Source: Neisseriaceae bacterium PsAf (GTDB lineage: Bacteria; Pseudomonadota; Gammaproteobacteria; Burkholderiales; Neisseriaceae). From it: DNA of 64,000 bases. The notes under the pieces were generated by a model. The model was not told where the DNA came from. It ran no database searches and was given only the letters and a program-made list of their open reading frames with translations. The stretch covers positions 59,614 through 123,613 of the forward strand of contig WNLJ01000012.1 of NCBI GenBank assembly GCA_017114885.1, in the 5' to 3' direction. Every line of letters begins with the position of its first letter. Positions within the stretch are counted from its first letter, which is position 1. Both the position numbers and the translations under genes were made by a program. Positions 45,694-54,854 of the stretch are shown here, piece after piece.

Positions 45694-46362
45694 TTACGAA
45701 TTAAAAAACTCATCTGCCTGGGCTTTGAAATTAGCAATGGCAGTACGAGATTTTTCTTGAACTTCATTGACTGTTTCTGAGATATTTTCAGCAGTTTCAG
45801 ATTGAGCAAGCTTATTAAGAGATTCGTTTAGCGATTGTTGAGCAGAATCAATTTTTTCTTGCATATTTTTTACAATTTGAGACCACTCTGATTTGCTTTT
45901 ATTTGTGTATTCTTGGAACTTTTCCGCATTTTTAGCGTTAAGCTGAGTCAAGTTCTGTTTTAACTCACTTAGCTTATCTTGAGTTGTCTTAATTCCTTGT
46001 TGTGCCCAGTCCTTAGCTTCTTTTAATTCTGCATCAGTTTTGTCTTTACTATCAGAAAAGAAAGCTTGGGTTTTTTTAACACTATCTTCTAAAGAAGATT
46101 CAGCATTGCTAACTAAAGTATTTGTTTTGTCTTTAAAGTCAGCAAATAAATCTTTAGTATTATCAACACCTTGTTCTACTTTTTCTTCAGTTTTTCCTGC
46201 GATTTCTTGAGCTTTCTCTTTAGTATCTTGGGCAAATTCCTTGGTTTTATCTTCAGCCTTTTCTAAGTTTTCTTCTGAACTTTCTTTTAATTCAGTAGCC
46301 TTGTCTTTAATTGTTTCTTTCAAGTCATTCAATTTATCTTTGACGTCATCTATTATGCTCAT
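45694..46362 (-). CDS. Amphipathic repeat protein, LEA/apolipoprotein-like
   Basis: A 222-residue, highly charged, Cys- and Trp-poor protein without signal peptide. It is built of degenerate 11-residue repeats of the form AxDKTKExAQE (KEFAQDTKEKAQEIAG, KDLFADFKDKTNTLVS, QAFFSDSKDKTDAEL), continuing through most of its length. This is the pattern of group-3 LEA proteins and of amphipathic helix bundles that coat membranes. Members protect against desiccation or bind lipid surfaces, but no specific role can be read here. The ATG has AAGGAGAT before it. It faces the nitrilase remnant across a terminator. Confidence 0.65.
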   Translation of the reverse strand: MSIIDDVKDKLNDLKETIKDKATELKESSEENLEKAEDKTKEFAQDTKEKAQEIAGKTEEKVEQGVDNTKDLFADFKDKTNTLVSNAESSLEDSVKKTQAFFSDSKDKTDAELKEAKDWAQQGIKTTQDKLSELKQNLTQLNAKNAEKFQEYTNKSKSEWSQIVKNMQEKIDSAQQSLNESLNKLAQSETAENISETVNEVQEKSRTAIANFKAQADEFFNS

Positions 46363-46583
46363 AATATCTCCTTATAAAGTACGAGTTAAGTGAATAAGTT
46401 TCACAGAATCTGTTCTCATTATAACTGTTTCGGTTGATTTAATAAATAGACATATCGATATTTTACTAATTATTTACTTAAGTTATTATTTTTATTACTC
46501 TTAGAAGAGGTGTCATGGATTAAATTTAACCGTAATATTAACCTAAGAAAAAATTTAGAGTACAATCAGGAATTGAATATTAT

Positions 46584-46615
46584 TTTCAGGGTTTATTAAT
46601 TTCAGGGTTTATTAA
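46584..46615 (+). repeat. Tandem 16-bp duplication just before the alaA start
   Basis: TTTCAGGGTTTATTAA occurs twice back to back (46584-46599 and 46600-46615), the second copy ending one base before the ATG. The only Shine-Dalgarno-like bases (CAGGG) are part of the repeat unit. Confidence 0.95.
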
Positions 46616-46616
46616 T

Positions 46617-47834
46617 ATGAATTACTTTCCAAAATCAGATAAGCTACAAGATGTTTGTTATGAAATACGAGGGCCAGTGCATAAGGAAGCCTGTCGTTTA
46701 GAAGAGGAAGGTAATAAGATTCTAAAATTGAATATAGGTAATCCAGCACCATTTGGCTTTGATGCTCCTGAAGAAATTTTAGTGGATATCATTAAAAACT
46801 TGCCTCAATCACAGGGTTATTGTGATTCGAAAGGACTGTATTCAGCGAGAAAGGCGGTAGTGCAATACTATCAGGCGAAGGGTCTGCGTTCTATTGATGT
46901 TAATGATGTTTATATCGGAAATGGCGTCTCGGAATTAATTATGATGTGTATGCAGGGACTGCTGAATAATGGAGATGAGGTGTTAATTCCGATGCCAGAC
47001 TATCCATTATGGACTGCTGCGGTTAACTTAGCAGGTGGGAAAGCTGTACATTATTTGTGCGATGAGGAAGCTAACTGGTATCCCGATATTGAGGATATCA
47101 AAAGCAAAATAACATCGAATACTAAGGCCATCGTAATAATTAATCCTAATAATCCAACGGGAGCAGTGTACAGTAAAGAAATATTGCTAGAGATTGCAGA
47201 AATTGCAAGGCAGAATCGTATTATTATTTTTGCAGACGAGATTTATGAAAAGATTATTTATGATGATGCTGTTCATTACCATATAGCAGCTTTAGCGCCT
47301 GATTTATTGGCAGTGACTATGAATGGTCTATCCAAAGCATATAGGGTTGCGGGGTTTAGACAAGGCTGGATGGTTATTAATGGTCCCAAAAATCGTGCCA
47401 AAGGTTATATAGAAGGTTTGGATATGCTGGCTTCTATGCGCTTATGTGCTAATGTTCCTATGCAAGTAGGCATTCAAACGGCATTGGGTGGTTACCAGAG
47501 TATCGATGAATTTGTATTACCTGGTGGACGTTTATTGGAACAAAGAAATATTACTTATAAATTATTAAATGAGATACCAGGTATTAGTTGTGTTAAACAG
47601 ATGGGTGCCCTATACTGTTTTCCTAAGATAGATATTAAAAAATTTGATATAACTGATGATGCCAAGTTTGTTTTAGATTTTTTACAGGAAGAAAAAGTTT
47701 TAGTAGTACATGGTACAGGCTTTAATTGGCACCAACCAGATCATTTTAGAGTAGTTACTTTGCCATATGCTTATCAATTAGAAATGGCAATGCAAAAATT
47801 AGAACGATTTTTATCAGGATATTCACAAAATTAG
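46617..47834 (+). CDS. alaA: Alanine-synthesising aminotransferase AlaA-like
   Basis: A 405-residue class-I PLP aminotransferase. KLNIGNPAPFGFDAPEEI and YCDSKGLYSARKAVVQYY are typical of the AlaA/AlaC group, PNNPTGAVYS and DEIYEKIIYDD hold PLP contacts, and the Schiff-base lysine is in NGLSKAYRVAGFRQGWM (about residue 240). It transfers the amino group from glutamate to pyruvate. A 16-bp tandem duplication occupies its ribosome-binding region, which may affect its translation. Confidence 0.9.
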   Translation: MNYFPKSDKLQDVCYEIRGPVHKEACRLEEEGNKILKLNIGNPAPFGFDAPEEILVDIIKNLPQSQGYCDSKGLYSARKAVVQYYQAKGLRSIDVNDVYIGNGVSELIMMCMQGLLNNGDEVLIPMPDYPLWTAAVNLAGGKAVHYLCDEEANWYPDIEDIKSKITSNTKAIVIINPNNPTGAVYSKEILLEIAEIARQNRIIIFADEIYEKIIYDDAVHYHIAALAPDLLAVTMNGLSKAYRVAGFRQGWMVINGPKNRAKGYIEGLDMLASMRLCANVPMQVGIQTALGGYQSIDEFVLPGGRLLEQRNITYKLLNEIPGISCVKQMGALYCFPKIDIKKFDITDDAKFVLDFLQEEKVLVVHGTGFNWHQPDHFRVVTLPYAYQLEMAMQKLERFLSGYSQN

Positions 47835-47919
47835 AGTCTAGTATTAAAATAACTTGATTTTAGTAGGAAATTAAGCCATAATGTACGGCTCATTATATTT
47901 AAAGTTGTTGGAGGTAGGA

Positions 47920-48195
47920 ATGAAAGACGGTATTCATCCAGAAAATTATAGAGAAGTGTTATTTTTTGATAGTAGCGCTAACAAAGGTTGGGTTATCCCT
48001 TCTTGTACGCCTACTAGTCAGACAATGAAGTGGGAAGATGGTAATGAATATCCAGTTTTTATGTTGGATACTTCAGCAGCCTCTCACCCTGTATACACAG
48101 GCAAACAGCGCGAATATAACAATGAAGGTCGTGCTAGTAAGTTTAATCAACGCTATCAGTCTATGATGGGCTCTTTAAGAAAGAAGGGTAGTTAA
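47920..48195 (+). CDS. rpmE2: 50S ribosomal protein L31 type B (zinc-free)
   Basis: A 91-residue L31B. The start [20 protein letters not shown] and the end [14 protein letters not shown] fit the type-B family. I chose the ATG at 47920, preceded by GGAGGTAGGA, over an in-frame ATG 13 codons earlier. It lacks the CxxC zinc ribbon of the classical L31. Type-B copies usually replace the zinc form during zinc shortage under Zur control; no obvious Zur palindrome is visible upstream. The L36 gene starts right after its stop. Confidence 0.92.
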   Translation: MKDGIHPENYREVLFFDSSANKGWVIPSCTPTSQTMKWEDGNEYPVFMLDTSAASHPVYTGKQREYNNEGRASKFNQRYQSMMGSLRKKGS

Positions 48196-48321
48196 ATGCA
48201 AGTAGTATCATCTTTAAAATCAGCTAAGACACGTCATCGCGATTGTCAAGTGGTACGTCGCCGTGGCAAAGTTTATGTAATTTGTAAAAGCAATCCTAAA
48301 TTTAAAGCAAGACAAAGATAG
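48196..48321 (+). CDS. rpmJ: 50S ribosomal protein L36 type B (zinc-free)
   Basis: A 41-residue L36: [31 protein letters not shown] and a basic tail. It keeps only the cysteine pattern of the type-B (YkgO-like) form and not the CxxC-C-H zinc site. The ATG lies immediately after the L31B stop, the usual rpmE2-rpmJ2 pairing, so both should be switched together. Confidence 0.93.
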   Translation: MQVVSSLKSAKTRHRDCQVVRRRGKVYVICKSNPKFKARQR

Positions 48322-48338
48322 TTATTTTATTTTATAAT

Positions 48339-48366
48339 AAACACCCGTTAAGGATGTTTTTTTATT
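48339..48366 (+). terminator. Probable terminator after the L31B-L36B pair
   Basis: AAACACCC (48339-48346) pairs with GGATGTTT (48352-48359) with one C-A mismatch, then a T run. Weaker than the other hairpins in the window. Confidence 0.45.
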
Positions 48367-48389
48367 TTTATCAAGAGAGGAAGTGAGTT

Positions 48390-48694
48390 ATGGGTAGCCA
48401 AGAGAATGGTAAATTTCAGTTTAGTGATTTATTTTCATTTAATAAATTTATTACTCCTTCAATTATGACCATTTTATTTTATATTGCTGTTGTGTTGCTC
48501 ATTATTGGAAGTATTTTTAATGGTTATATTATTTTTTCTACGAGTTGTGGATTTTATGGATTTGTATTAGGTTTATTGTACGGCTTATTAAATCTTATCG
48601 TTGGTTTTTAGTGCTTAGAATAGCAACCGAATTTATTTTAGTCGTCTTTGATATACGCAAAAACCTAAGAGAAATAAATAATAAAACAAATTAA
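48390..48694 (+). pseudogene. DUF4282 membrane protein, frameshifted near its end
   Basis: The first frame gives 73 residues: FSDLFSFNKFITPSIMTILF is the DUF4282 signature, followed by two helices, and stops at 48611. The family's conserved C-terminus continues in another frame from 48611 to 48694 (VLRIATEFILVVFDIRKNLR, matching the R..cE..iv.F.i..NL pattern). The break falls in a five-T run at about 48605-48609; one more T would restore a protein of about 101 residues, the usual size. It may be decay, slippage or a base-call error. Members are inner-membrane proteins of unknown role. Confidence 0.75.
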
Positions 48695-48711
48695 AAAATT
48701 AAGGCTAATAT

Positions 48712-48748
48712 AAAAAAATAGTGTGTACGAAAGACACACTATTTTTTT
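48712..48748. terminator. Bidirectional terminator between the DUF4282 gene and infC
   Basis: AAAAAAATAGTGTGT (48712-48726) pairs with ACACACTATTTTTTT (48734-48748) around a seven-base loop. On the minus strand it ends the thrS-infC message directly after infC. Confidence 0.93.
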
Positions 48749-48778
48749 ATATTAGACAGAGACTTTTATGTTACGTAA

Positions 48779-49300
48779 TTACTTTTTCTTCTGAGGAGCA
48801 ATCATCATCACCATTTGTCGTCCTTCTAATTTAGGGAATTGTTCTACAGTAATTTCATCTTGTAACTCATCTTTAACTCTTTCCAGTAATTGTAAACCTA
48901 ATTGCTGATGAGCCATTTCACGACCTCTGAAACGAAGTGTTACTTTCACTTTATTACCATCATTGATGAATCTTCGAATATTTCGAACTTTGACCGCATA
49001 GTCACCTTCATCAGTGCTTGGTCTAAATTTAATTTCCTTGATTTGAATTTGTTTTTGTTTTTTTTTGGCTTCATCAAGTCTTTTGGCTTGTTCGTATTTG
49101 AACTTACCGAAATCTATTATTTTACACACTGGGGGTTTGGCCGTTGGAGAAATTTCAACTAAGTCCAAACCTGCATCATATGCTGCATTAAGCGCTTCTG
49201 AGATAGGAACAACACCTATTTGTTGTCCATTTTCATCAATTAAGCGTACATTTTTTGCTGTTATCTCATCGTTAACACGAGTTTTCTTTTCTTGAGCGAT
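48779..49300 (-). CDS. infC: Translation initiation factor IF-3 with ATC start codon
   Basis: A 173-residue IF-3. The N-domain ([32 protein letters not shown]) lies upstream of the first ATG at 49168, so the gene must start with a non-standard codon. ATC at 49298-49300 follows AGGAGGTC by six bases and begins IAQEKKTR, exactly where other IF-3 proteins start. Rare AUU/AUC/AUA starts let IF-3 limit its own translation. The linker ([16 protein letters not shown]) and C-domain ([13 protein letters not shown]) are complete. It follows thrS by 23 bp, but no rpmI-rplT follows; a terminator does. Confidence 0.95.
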   Translation of the reverse strand: MAQEKKTRVNDEITAKNVRLIDENGQQIGVVPISEALNAAYDAGLDLVEISPTAKPPVCKIIDFGKFKYEQAKRLDEAKKKQKQIQIKEIKFRPSTDEGDYAVKVRNIRRFINDGNKVKVTLRFRGREMAHQQLGLQLLERVKDELQDEITVEQFPKLEGRQMVMMIAPQKKK

Positions 49301-49323
49301 GGTAAGACCTCCTATAATAATTA

Positions 49324-51228
49324 TTAATTAAAGTTTTTAATTTCGTCTTTTAATTTTACGACAAAATCATCCAATGGCATACTGCCTAAATCTTCTGATC
49401 GATGTCGTACTGAAATTGTATTATTTTCTCTTTCTTTATCGCCGATGATGACGATGTATGGAATTTTTTGTAAGTGTTGTTCTCGTATTTTAAAGCCTAT
49501 CTTTTCATTACGGGTATCTAAAACAGTTCTGATACCAAGATTTTGCAGTTTTTTGTCAAGTTCGCAACAGTAATCAATTTGATTTTCAGTAATATTGAGA
49601 ATAGCAACTTGAACTGGAGAAAGCCATAGCGGGAATTGTCCAGCATAATGCTCTATCAAAATAGCAATAAATCGTTCAAATGAACCAATCACTGCTCTAT
49701 GCAGCATAACAGGTGTTGCTCTCTCATCATGTTCAGTAACGTACTCTGCGCCCAGTCGAGCAGGGAGTACAAAATCTAATTGGATAGTGCCACACTGCCA
49801 AGAGCGACCAATACTGTCTTTGATATGATATTCAACTTTGGGACCATAGAAAGCCCCTTCTCCTTCAAGCTCTTCCCAGTTAATGTGACAAGCAGTGAGT
49901 GCATTTCTTAGGCCTTCTTCAGCTTTGTCCCAAATAGCATCATTGCCTGTTCTTTTTTCAGGTCTTAAGCTTAGTTTAACGGCAATATCTTCAAAACCAA
50001 AAACCTTATAAGTTTTCATTAATAGTTGATGGAAATTAAATACTTCTGATTCAATTTGGTCTTCAGTACAGAAAATATGAGCATCATCTTGCACGAAACC
50101 TCTCACTCTCATTAAACCATGTAAAGCACCAGAGGGTTCATTGCGATGGCAGCTACCAAATTCCGAGATTCTTAGGGGTAGCTCTCTATAGGAGTGAATC
50201 CTGCGTTTAAAAATTTCTATGTGGGCAGGGCAATTCATAGGTTTTATGGCATATACTCTTTTTTCAGACTCTGTAATAAACATATTTTCTTGATAGTTAC
50301 CCCAGTGTCCTGAACGTTCCCATAAGGAACGATCCATGATAATTGGTGTTTTAACTTCTTGATATCCAGCTAAATTGAGCTCTTTTCTTAGGTATTGTTC
50401 TATTTCTTGCCAAATGTTCCAACCTTTAGCATGCCAAAAAATCATGCCAGGAGCTTCTTCTTGTAAGTGAAATAAATCTAATTCTTTGCCAATTTTTCTA
50501 TGATCTCTTTTTTCCGCTTCTTCTAACCTAAATAAATATTCTTTGAGTTCTTCCTTGATTGCCCAAGCAGTACCATAAATTCTTTGTAACATTTCATTAT
50601 TGCTATCTCCTCTCCAATAGGCGCCAGCAACTTTCATTAACTTAAATACTTTTAGGAAAATAGTATTTGGAACATGAGGTCCTCTACATAGATCAATAAA
50701 ATCTCCCATTTTATAAAGGCTTAGTACTTCATTTTCAGGAATACTCTCAATAATTTCAGCTTTATACTTTTCACCTTTTTTTAAGAAGAATTCAATAGCC
50801 TCATTTCTCTCCATGGTCAAGCGTTCAACAGGATGCTTTTCTTTGTTTAATTCATGCATCTTAGCTTCAATCTTTTCTAGATCTTCAGGCGTGAACGGAC
50901 GTTTATAAGCAAAATCATAGTAAAAACCATTGTCAATCACAGGTCCAATAGTTACTTGAGCATCAGGGAATAATGATTGAACAGCATAAGCCAGTAAGTG
51001 GGCAGTAGAATGTCGAATAATTTCTAAACCCTGTTCACTTTTAGATGTAATCATCTCAATGTTGGCATCCTCCTCAATCAAGTATGAGATATCCACCAAT
51101 TGTTGATTAACTTTTCCTGCGATGGTTGCCTTTGCTAGTCCCGGTCCTATAGACTCAGCCACATCTCTAACAGTGACAGGGGAATCGAAAGTTTTAATTG
51201 AGCCGTCAGGCAAGGTAATTTGAGGCAT
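49324..51228 (-). CDS. thrS: Threonyl-tRNA synthetase
   Basis: A 634-residue class-II synthetase, full length. N-terminal TGS domain ([16 protein letters not shown]), editing domain with [16 protein letters not shown] and the zinc site, then motif 1 at [21 protein letters not shown], motif 2 at [22 protein letters not shown], the QDDAHIFC segment, and motif 3 at [21 protein letters not shown]. The C-terminal anticodon domain ends in the usual way. It charges tRNA-Thr. It stands between tRNA-Val (same strand, 78 bp upstream) and infC. Confidence 0.97.
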   Translation of the reverse strand: MPQITLPDGSIKTFDSPVTVRDVAESIGPGLAKATIAGKVNQQLVDISYLIEEDANIEMITSKSEQGLEIIRHSTAHLLAYAVQSLFPDAQVTIGPVIDNGFYYDFAYKRPFTPEDLEKIEAKMHELNKEKHPVERLTMERNEAIEFFLKKGEKYKAEIIESIPENEVLSLYKMGDFIDLCRGPHVPNTIFLKVFKLMKVAGAYWRGDSNNEMLQRIYGTAWAIKEELKEYLFRLEEAEKRDHRKIGKELDLFHLQEEAPGMIFWHAKGWNIWQEIEQYLRKELNLAGYQEVKTPIIMDRSLWERSGHWGNYQENMFITESEKRVYAIKPMNCPAHIEIFKRRIHSYRELPLRISEFGSCHRNEPSGALHGLMRVRGFVQDDAHIFCTEDQIESEVFNFHQLLMKTYKVFGFEDIAVKLSLRPEKRTGNDAIWDKAEEGLRNALTACHINWEELEGEGAFYGPKVEYHIKDSIGRSWQCGTIQLDFVLPARLGAEYVTEHDERATPVMLHRAVIGSFERFIAILIEHYAGQFPLWLSPVQVAILNITENQIDYCCELDKKLQNLGIRTVLDTRNEKIGFKIREQHLQKIPYIVIIGDKERENNTISVRHRSEDLGSMPLDDFVVKLKDEIKNFN

Positions 51229-51305
51229 GCTATTGTTCCATTCTTACAACAAGATGAGGTATTTATTTTAATTTATTGTTTATGAATATTTTTAATTAAT
51301 ATTAA

Positions 51306-51382
51306 TGGTAGGCATGATTGGACTCGAACCAACGACCCCCACCATGTCAAGGTGATGCTCTAACCAGCTGAGCTACATGCCT
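51306..51382 (-). tRNA. tRNA-Val (anticodon GAC)
   Basis: The complement folds as a 77-nt cloverleaf: acceptor AGGCATG/CATGCCT, anticodon loop with TTGACAT reading GAC, T-arm GGTTCGAGTCC and encoded CCA. The middle part resembles E. coli tRNA-Val(GAC). It precedes thrS on the same strand and may share its promoter. Confidence 0.95.
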
Positions 51383-51404
51383 GTATTGTACCCTTAAATA
51401 TTCA

Positions 51405-51433
51405 ATTTTAGCTAGAATAATAAAAGCTTGCAA
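51405..51433 (-). promoter_or_regulatory. Promoter of tRNA-Val (and perhaps thrS-infC)
   Basis: On the minus strand TTGCAA (51428-51433) and TAAAAT (51405-51410) stand 17 bp apart, about 22 bp before the 5' end of the tRNA. Confidence 0.6.
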
Positions 51434-51572
51434 ATATAAATAACAAAACATTAAAAGGATTTTTATTTTTGTGACAAAAAAATTTAAAATTATTTGTAAG
51501 ATTGAATAAGATTGCATGAAAGGTAAGATATTTTAATATGATTGTAAATTAATAAAATAAATACTAACAAGA

Positions 51573-51618
51573 TTGTCATTCTTAATTTAAATTACTATAA
51601 TTGATACTCATTATCAAT
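51573..51618 (+). promoter_or_regulatory. Promoter with overlapping Fur box before the TonB receptor
   Basis: TTGTCA (51573-51578) and TATAAT (51596-51601) are 17 bp apart. The palindrome ATTGATA-CTCAT-TATCAAT at 51600-51618 overlaps the -10 and the expected start point and matches much of the Fur consensus half-sites (TGATAnT/AnTATCA). Iron-bound Fur would block transcription here. Confidence 0.7.
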
Positions 51619-51635
51619 ATAAAGCCAGTTATTGT

Positions 51636-53948
51636 ATGCCAAAATTTTTATTTTTAAGTCAAAAACAAGGGTTATCTCAATTTAAACTATCGATTATCGT
51701 ATTAGGATTGTGTCCTGTTTTCACACTGGCAGATGAAATTCCAGAAAAAGCTGTTACTAAACTAGATGATGTTACAGTTATAGGAACTCGTTCTAAAGGA
51801 ACCGTGAAGAAAAACCCACATACCATTACTGTGATTCATCAAAAAATAATTGAAAAAAATCCAGTCAGTAGTGTCGCTGAAGCATTAGATGGTACTCCTG
51901 GTATTGAAATAACTGATTCTAACAATGCAGGAACAAAACGTGTAAGAATTAGAGGTGAAAGTTCTAGACGGGTTACGGTATTAATCGACGGCCAAGAATT
52001 AACTGATCATAGTAATTATGGTACTCCTATATTAGAGAGTATTTCAGAAGTAGATTCGATTGAAGTTGTGCATGGTCCTGCTTCAGTTTTATATGGTTCT
52101 AAAGCAATTGGTGGGGTGGTAAATATTACGACTAAAAGTGGTGGTGCTAAGCCTATTAATGGAGAAATTGGTTCTGCTTACTATGGAGAATCAGATGGTT
52201 GGCTTTTAAATACTGCTATATTTGGTCAAATTAATCAATTTAGTTATCGCTTGGCTGCTTATAAAGAAGATCATAAAGATATTAAAGTTCCTAGAAGTAG
52301 CTATACAGCTTATTCAGATAGATTAGAGCACACCAAACGAAAATCAGAAGGGGTTAATTTAAGTTTGGGCTACACCTTTGGAGAAAGTTTAAATCATTTA
52401 ATACAGATGAAATTAGAATCTTCCAAATTAAGTGCCGAAAACTGGAGAGAGCCTGGTATTTTGGATAGTGGCTTTATTCCACTTAATTCTTTTGAGATTA
52501 ATTTACCCAAGCGAGATAAACAGAAAATTGGCTTTTTCTATGATGGAGAAGAAATTAATTCATTGGTCAAAAAGATTCATTTTGATACTTTTTATCAAAC
52601 CGTTAAAAGAGGCTTTGAAAACTCACTTAATTCTAATATTTTTGAAACCGATGATTTTATCATGTCGGCGGTTAAAGGAAATGTTCCTAACTATGTTGAA
52701 AAAATTATTCCTCAAGCGATTGATAGGTTGTCACCAGTACTAAAACCAGTTGAATTTTCTATTGCTAATTATTCTGATGATAAACTAGTTAATTATGGAG
52801 GTACATTTCAAATTGATTTTCAATTGCCTAGAAATCATTATGTTATTGCTGGAATTAACTACTTATCAGACAGATTACAGACAGATAAATTAACAGATAT
52901 TACTGTTTCTAACTTTATTCCTAAAACCATACAAGATTTGAATATAAAATTTATCCCTAATGAAATCGTGCAAGTTCATCCTGGTCAATATAAAGCTCAT
53001 ATGAATACTATTTCTTTATTTGGACAAGATGAATGGCAATTATCAGATGATTTCAAATTAACGACAGGGCTGCGCTATTATAAAATTTCAACCGCCTTAG
53101 ATCGTTCTAGTAAACAGCTAAGCTATCAAGGAGAAAAAGAAAATAAACTTTTAAAAGCAATGAGTTTAGTTTATACAGGAGTGCCTAATACCAGCTTTAG
53201 AATTGGTTATTCTGAGGGCTATATAACGCCTAACTTAATGCAATTGTTTATCAGTACAGATGCAGGTGGTGTTGCAAGTTTACCCAATCCAAAATTAAAG
53301 TCAGAGACTTCTAAAAATATAGAATTAGGTGCTCGTTATGCAGATTCTAATTTAAGTTTGGATAGCACACTTTTTTTGACCAAGTCAAAAGATTATATCT
53401 CACTAAGAAGTTGTAGAAATAATCCTTTATGTTCTGATGTTTCTAAATTTAGACCGAGTTCTATATATGAAAATGCTGATCAAGCAAAAACTTATGGACT
53501 AGAATTGGGGTTGAGTTATTTGATTCCTAATTCTCGGTTGACTTCATATATTGATGTCGCTTGGATAAAGAGAAAGGAAACTTTAGCCAATCGGGAAACG
53601 TATGATACCGATACCCCTAAACTATCTGGCAGAATGGGTCTTGGTTATGATAATAATGAATCAAAAACTCCGTTTTGGGTTGATGTCTATGCAAGAGGTG
53701 CAAGTAGAGTGACATTGGCACCAGAACTTAATCCTAATAATCCTGGTGGAGACAAAGCAATGGCACCACTTGGAGGTTGGGTAACAGCTAATTTGGCTGC
53801 AGGAATTGCGCCAAAATTGAGTGAAAATAGTAAAATGCAAATGGTTTTAAAGTTTAATAATATTACCAATACTAAGTATAGAAGCTCATTTAATAGCTTA
53901 CCAGGAAGTGCTAGAAATATAAGTTTATCCACTAAATGGACTTTTTAA
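51636..53948 (+). CDS. TonB-dependent outer-membrane receptor, iron-regulated
   Basis: A 770-residue receptor. A signal peptide (about residues 1-32) is followed by a TonB-box-like DDVTVIG. The plug covers about residues 45-165 (VAEALDGTPGIEI, RVRIRGESSRRVTVLIDGQ, VVHGPASVLYGSKAIGGVVN) and the rest is a 22-strand-type barrel ending in Phe (STKWTF). A Cys pair (SCRNNPLC, about residues 591-599) probably forms a disulfide in an outer loop. The Fur box in front implies import of iron in some form: siderophore, haem or a host iron protein. The ligand cannot be read, and no ABC partner is adjacent. Confidence 0.9.
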   Translation: MPKFLFLSQKQGLSQFKLSIIVLGLCPVFTLADEIPEKAVTKLDDVTVIGTRSKGTVKKNPHTITVIHQKIIEKNPVSSVAEALDGTPGIEITDSNNAGTKRVRIRGESSRRVTVLIDGQELTDHSNYGTPILESISEVDSIEVVHGPASVLYGSKAIGGVVNITTKSGGAKPINGEIGSAYYGESDGWLLNTAIFGQINQFSYRLAAYKEDHKDIKVPRSSYTAYSDRLEHTKRKSEGVNLSLGYTFGESLNHLIQMKLESSKLSAENWREPGILDSGFIPLNSFEINLPKRDKQKIGFFYDGEEINSLVKKIHFDTFYQTVKRGFENSLNSNIFETDDFIMSAVKGNVPNYVEKIIPQAIDRLSPVLKPVEFSIANYSDDKLVNYGGTFQIDFQLPRNHYVIAGINYLSDRLQTDKLTDITVSNFIPKTIQDLNIKFIPNEIVQVHPGQYKAHMNTISLFGQDEWQLSDDFKLTTGLRYYKISTALDRSSKQLSYQGEKENKLLKAMSLVYTGVPNTSFRIGYSEGYITPNLMQLFISTDAGGVASLPNPKLKSETSKNIELGARYADSNLSLDSTLFLTKSKDYISLRSCRNNPLCSDVSKFRPSSIYENADQAKTYGLELGLSYLIPNSRLTSYIDVAWIKRKETLANRETYDTDTPKLSGRMGLGYDNNESKTPFWVDVYARGASRVTLAPELNPNNPGGDKAMAPLGGWVTANLAAGIAPKLSENSKMQMVLKFNNITNTKYRSSFNSLPGSARNISLSTKWTF

Positions 53949-53951
53949 AAA

Positions 53952-54854
53952 TTAACCATGATGTTGTTGTAAAAAATATTTTAGTTCCTGATAAGTAGGA
54001 GAGCCACTTTGGGCGCCTAGTTTGGTAACAGATAGAGCAGAGGCGGCATTAGCTAAGCTAACAGCACTTTCTAAACCACGAGGCCAGAAGGTAGCGAGCG
54101 CTCCATTAAAAACGTCTCCCGCACCTGTTGTATCAATAACATCAACTTGGTAGGCAGGTTGAGATATAATTTCATTATCCTTATAGTATAGGACCCCATG
54201 CTCACCGTTGGTCATGATAACTTTTTCTTTTAGTAAAGAAAATACATCATTGATACAATTGGTTTGATATTCTGGGTCTATTATTTCTAGAATTTCGTGT
54301 TCATTGGGCGTGATAACACTAATCTTATGTAATATTTCCTTGGGAACTATGGCAGAAGGTGCTGGATTTAAAATAACAGGAACACCATATTGGTAAGCCA
54401 AATCACAGATATGCCAAACAGTTTCTAGAGAAATTTCTAATTGTAATAAAATTATATCACTTTGTCTTAGGACATCTTGAACCGAATCAATATAGCTGGG
54501 TGTAATATACTGATTGGCTCCAGAATCAACAATAATAAGGTTATTTCCACTTGAGGAAATGATATAAGCCGTTCCAGTATGGTGAGACTCAATCACTTGA
54601 CTAAAGGTTAAGTCAATATTTTCGTTTTTTAAATTACCAACCAAAAAATTTCCGGCTTCATCATCCCCGAAAGCACCTATAAAAGTAACATCAGCACCTA
54701 AGCGAGTGGCGGCAACGGCTTGATTTGCTCCTTTACCTCCTGCAAATCGACTAACTTTATCGGCAAGCATTGTTTCACCAACATCGGGGAAATGACTGGT
54801 CTGGATAGTGATATCAAGATTGGTACTACCAATTACAGTAACTTTTGGCATCAT
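53952..54854 (-). CDS. rbsK: Ribokinase
   Basis: A 300-residue PfkB-family kinase. GGKGANQAVAATRLGADVTFIG (first signature, about residues 38-59) and DTTGAGDVFNGAL (second signature with catalytic Asp, about 242-254) are intact, and NLDITIQTSHFP binds the sugar. It phosphorylates D-ribose at O5. No ribose transporter lies nearby. The start (two ATG codons in a row) directly abuts the argD stop, so it is the second gene of an argD-rbsK message. Confidence 0.88.
   Translation of the reverse strand: MMPKVTVIGSTNLDITIQTSHFPDVGETMLADKVSRFAGGKGANQAVAATRLGADVTFIGAFGDDEAGNFLVGNLKNENIDLTFSQVIESHHTGTAYIISSSGNNLIIVDSGANQYITPSYIDSVQDVLRQSDIILLQLEISLETVWHICDLAYQYGVPVILNPAPSAIVPKEILHKISVITPNEHEILEIIDPEYQTNCINDVFSLLKEKVIMTNGEHGVLYYKDNEIISQPAYQVDVIDTTGAGDVFNGALATFWPRGLESAVSLANAASALSVTKLGAQSGSPTYQELKYFLQQHHG

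Noticed and set aside
47835..47919. ATAATG-CATTAT inverted repeat before L31B as a Zur box
   Set aside because: The spacing and bases do not fit the known Zur palindrome, and six-base arms occur easily in AT-rich DNA.
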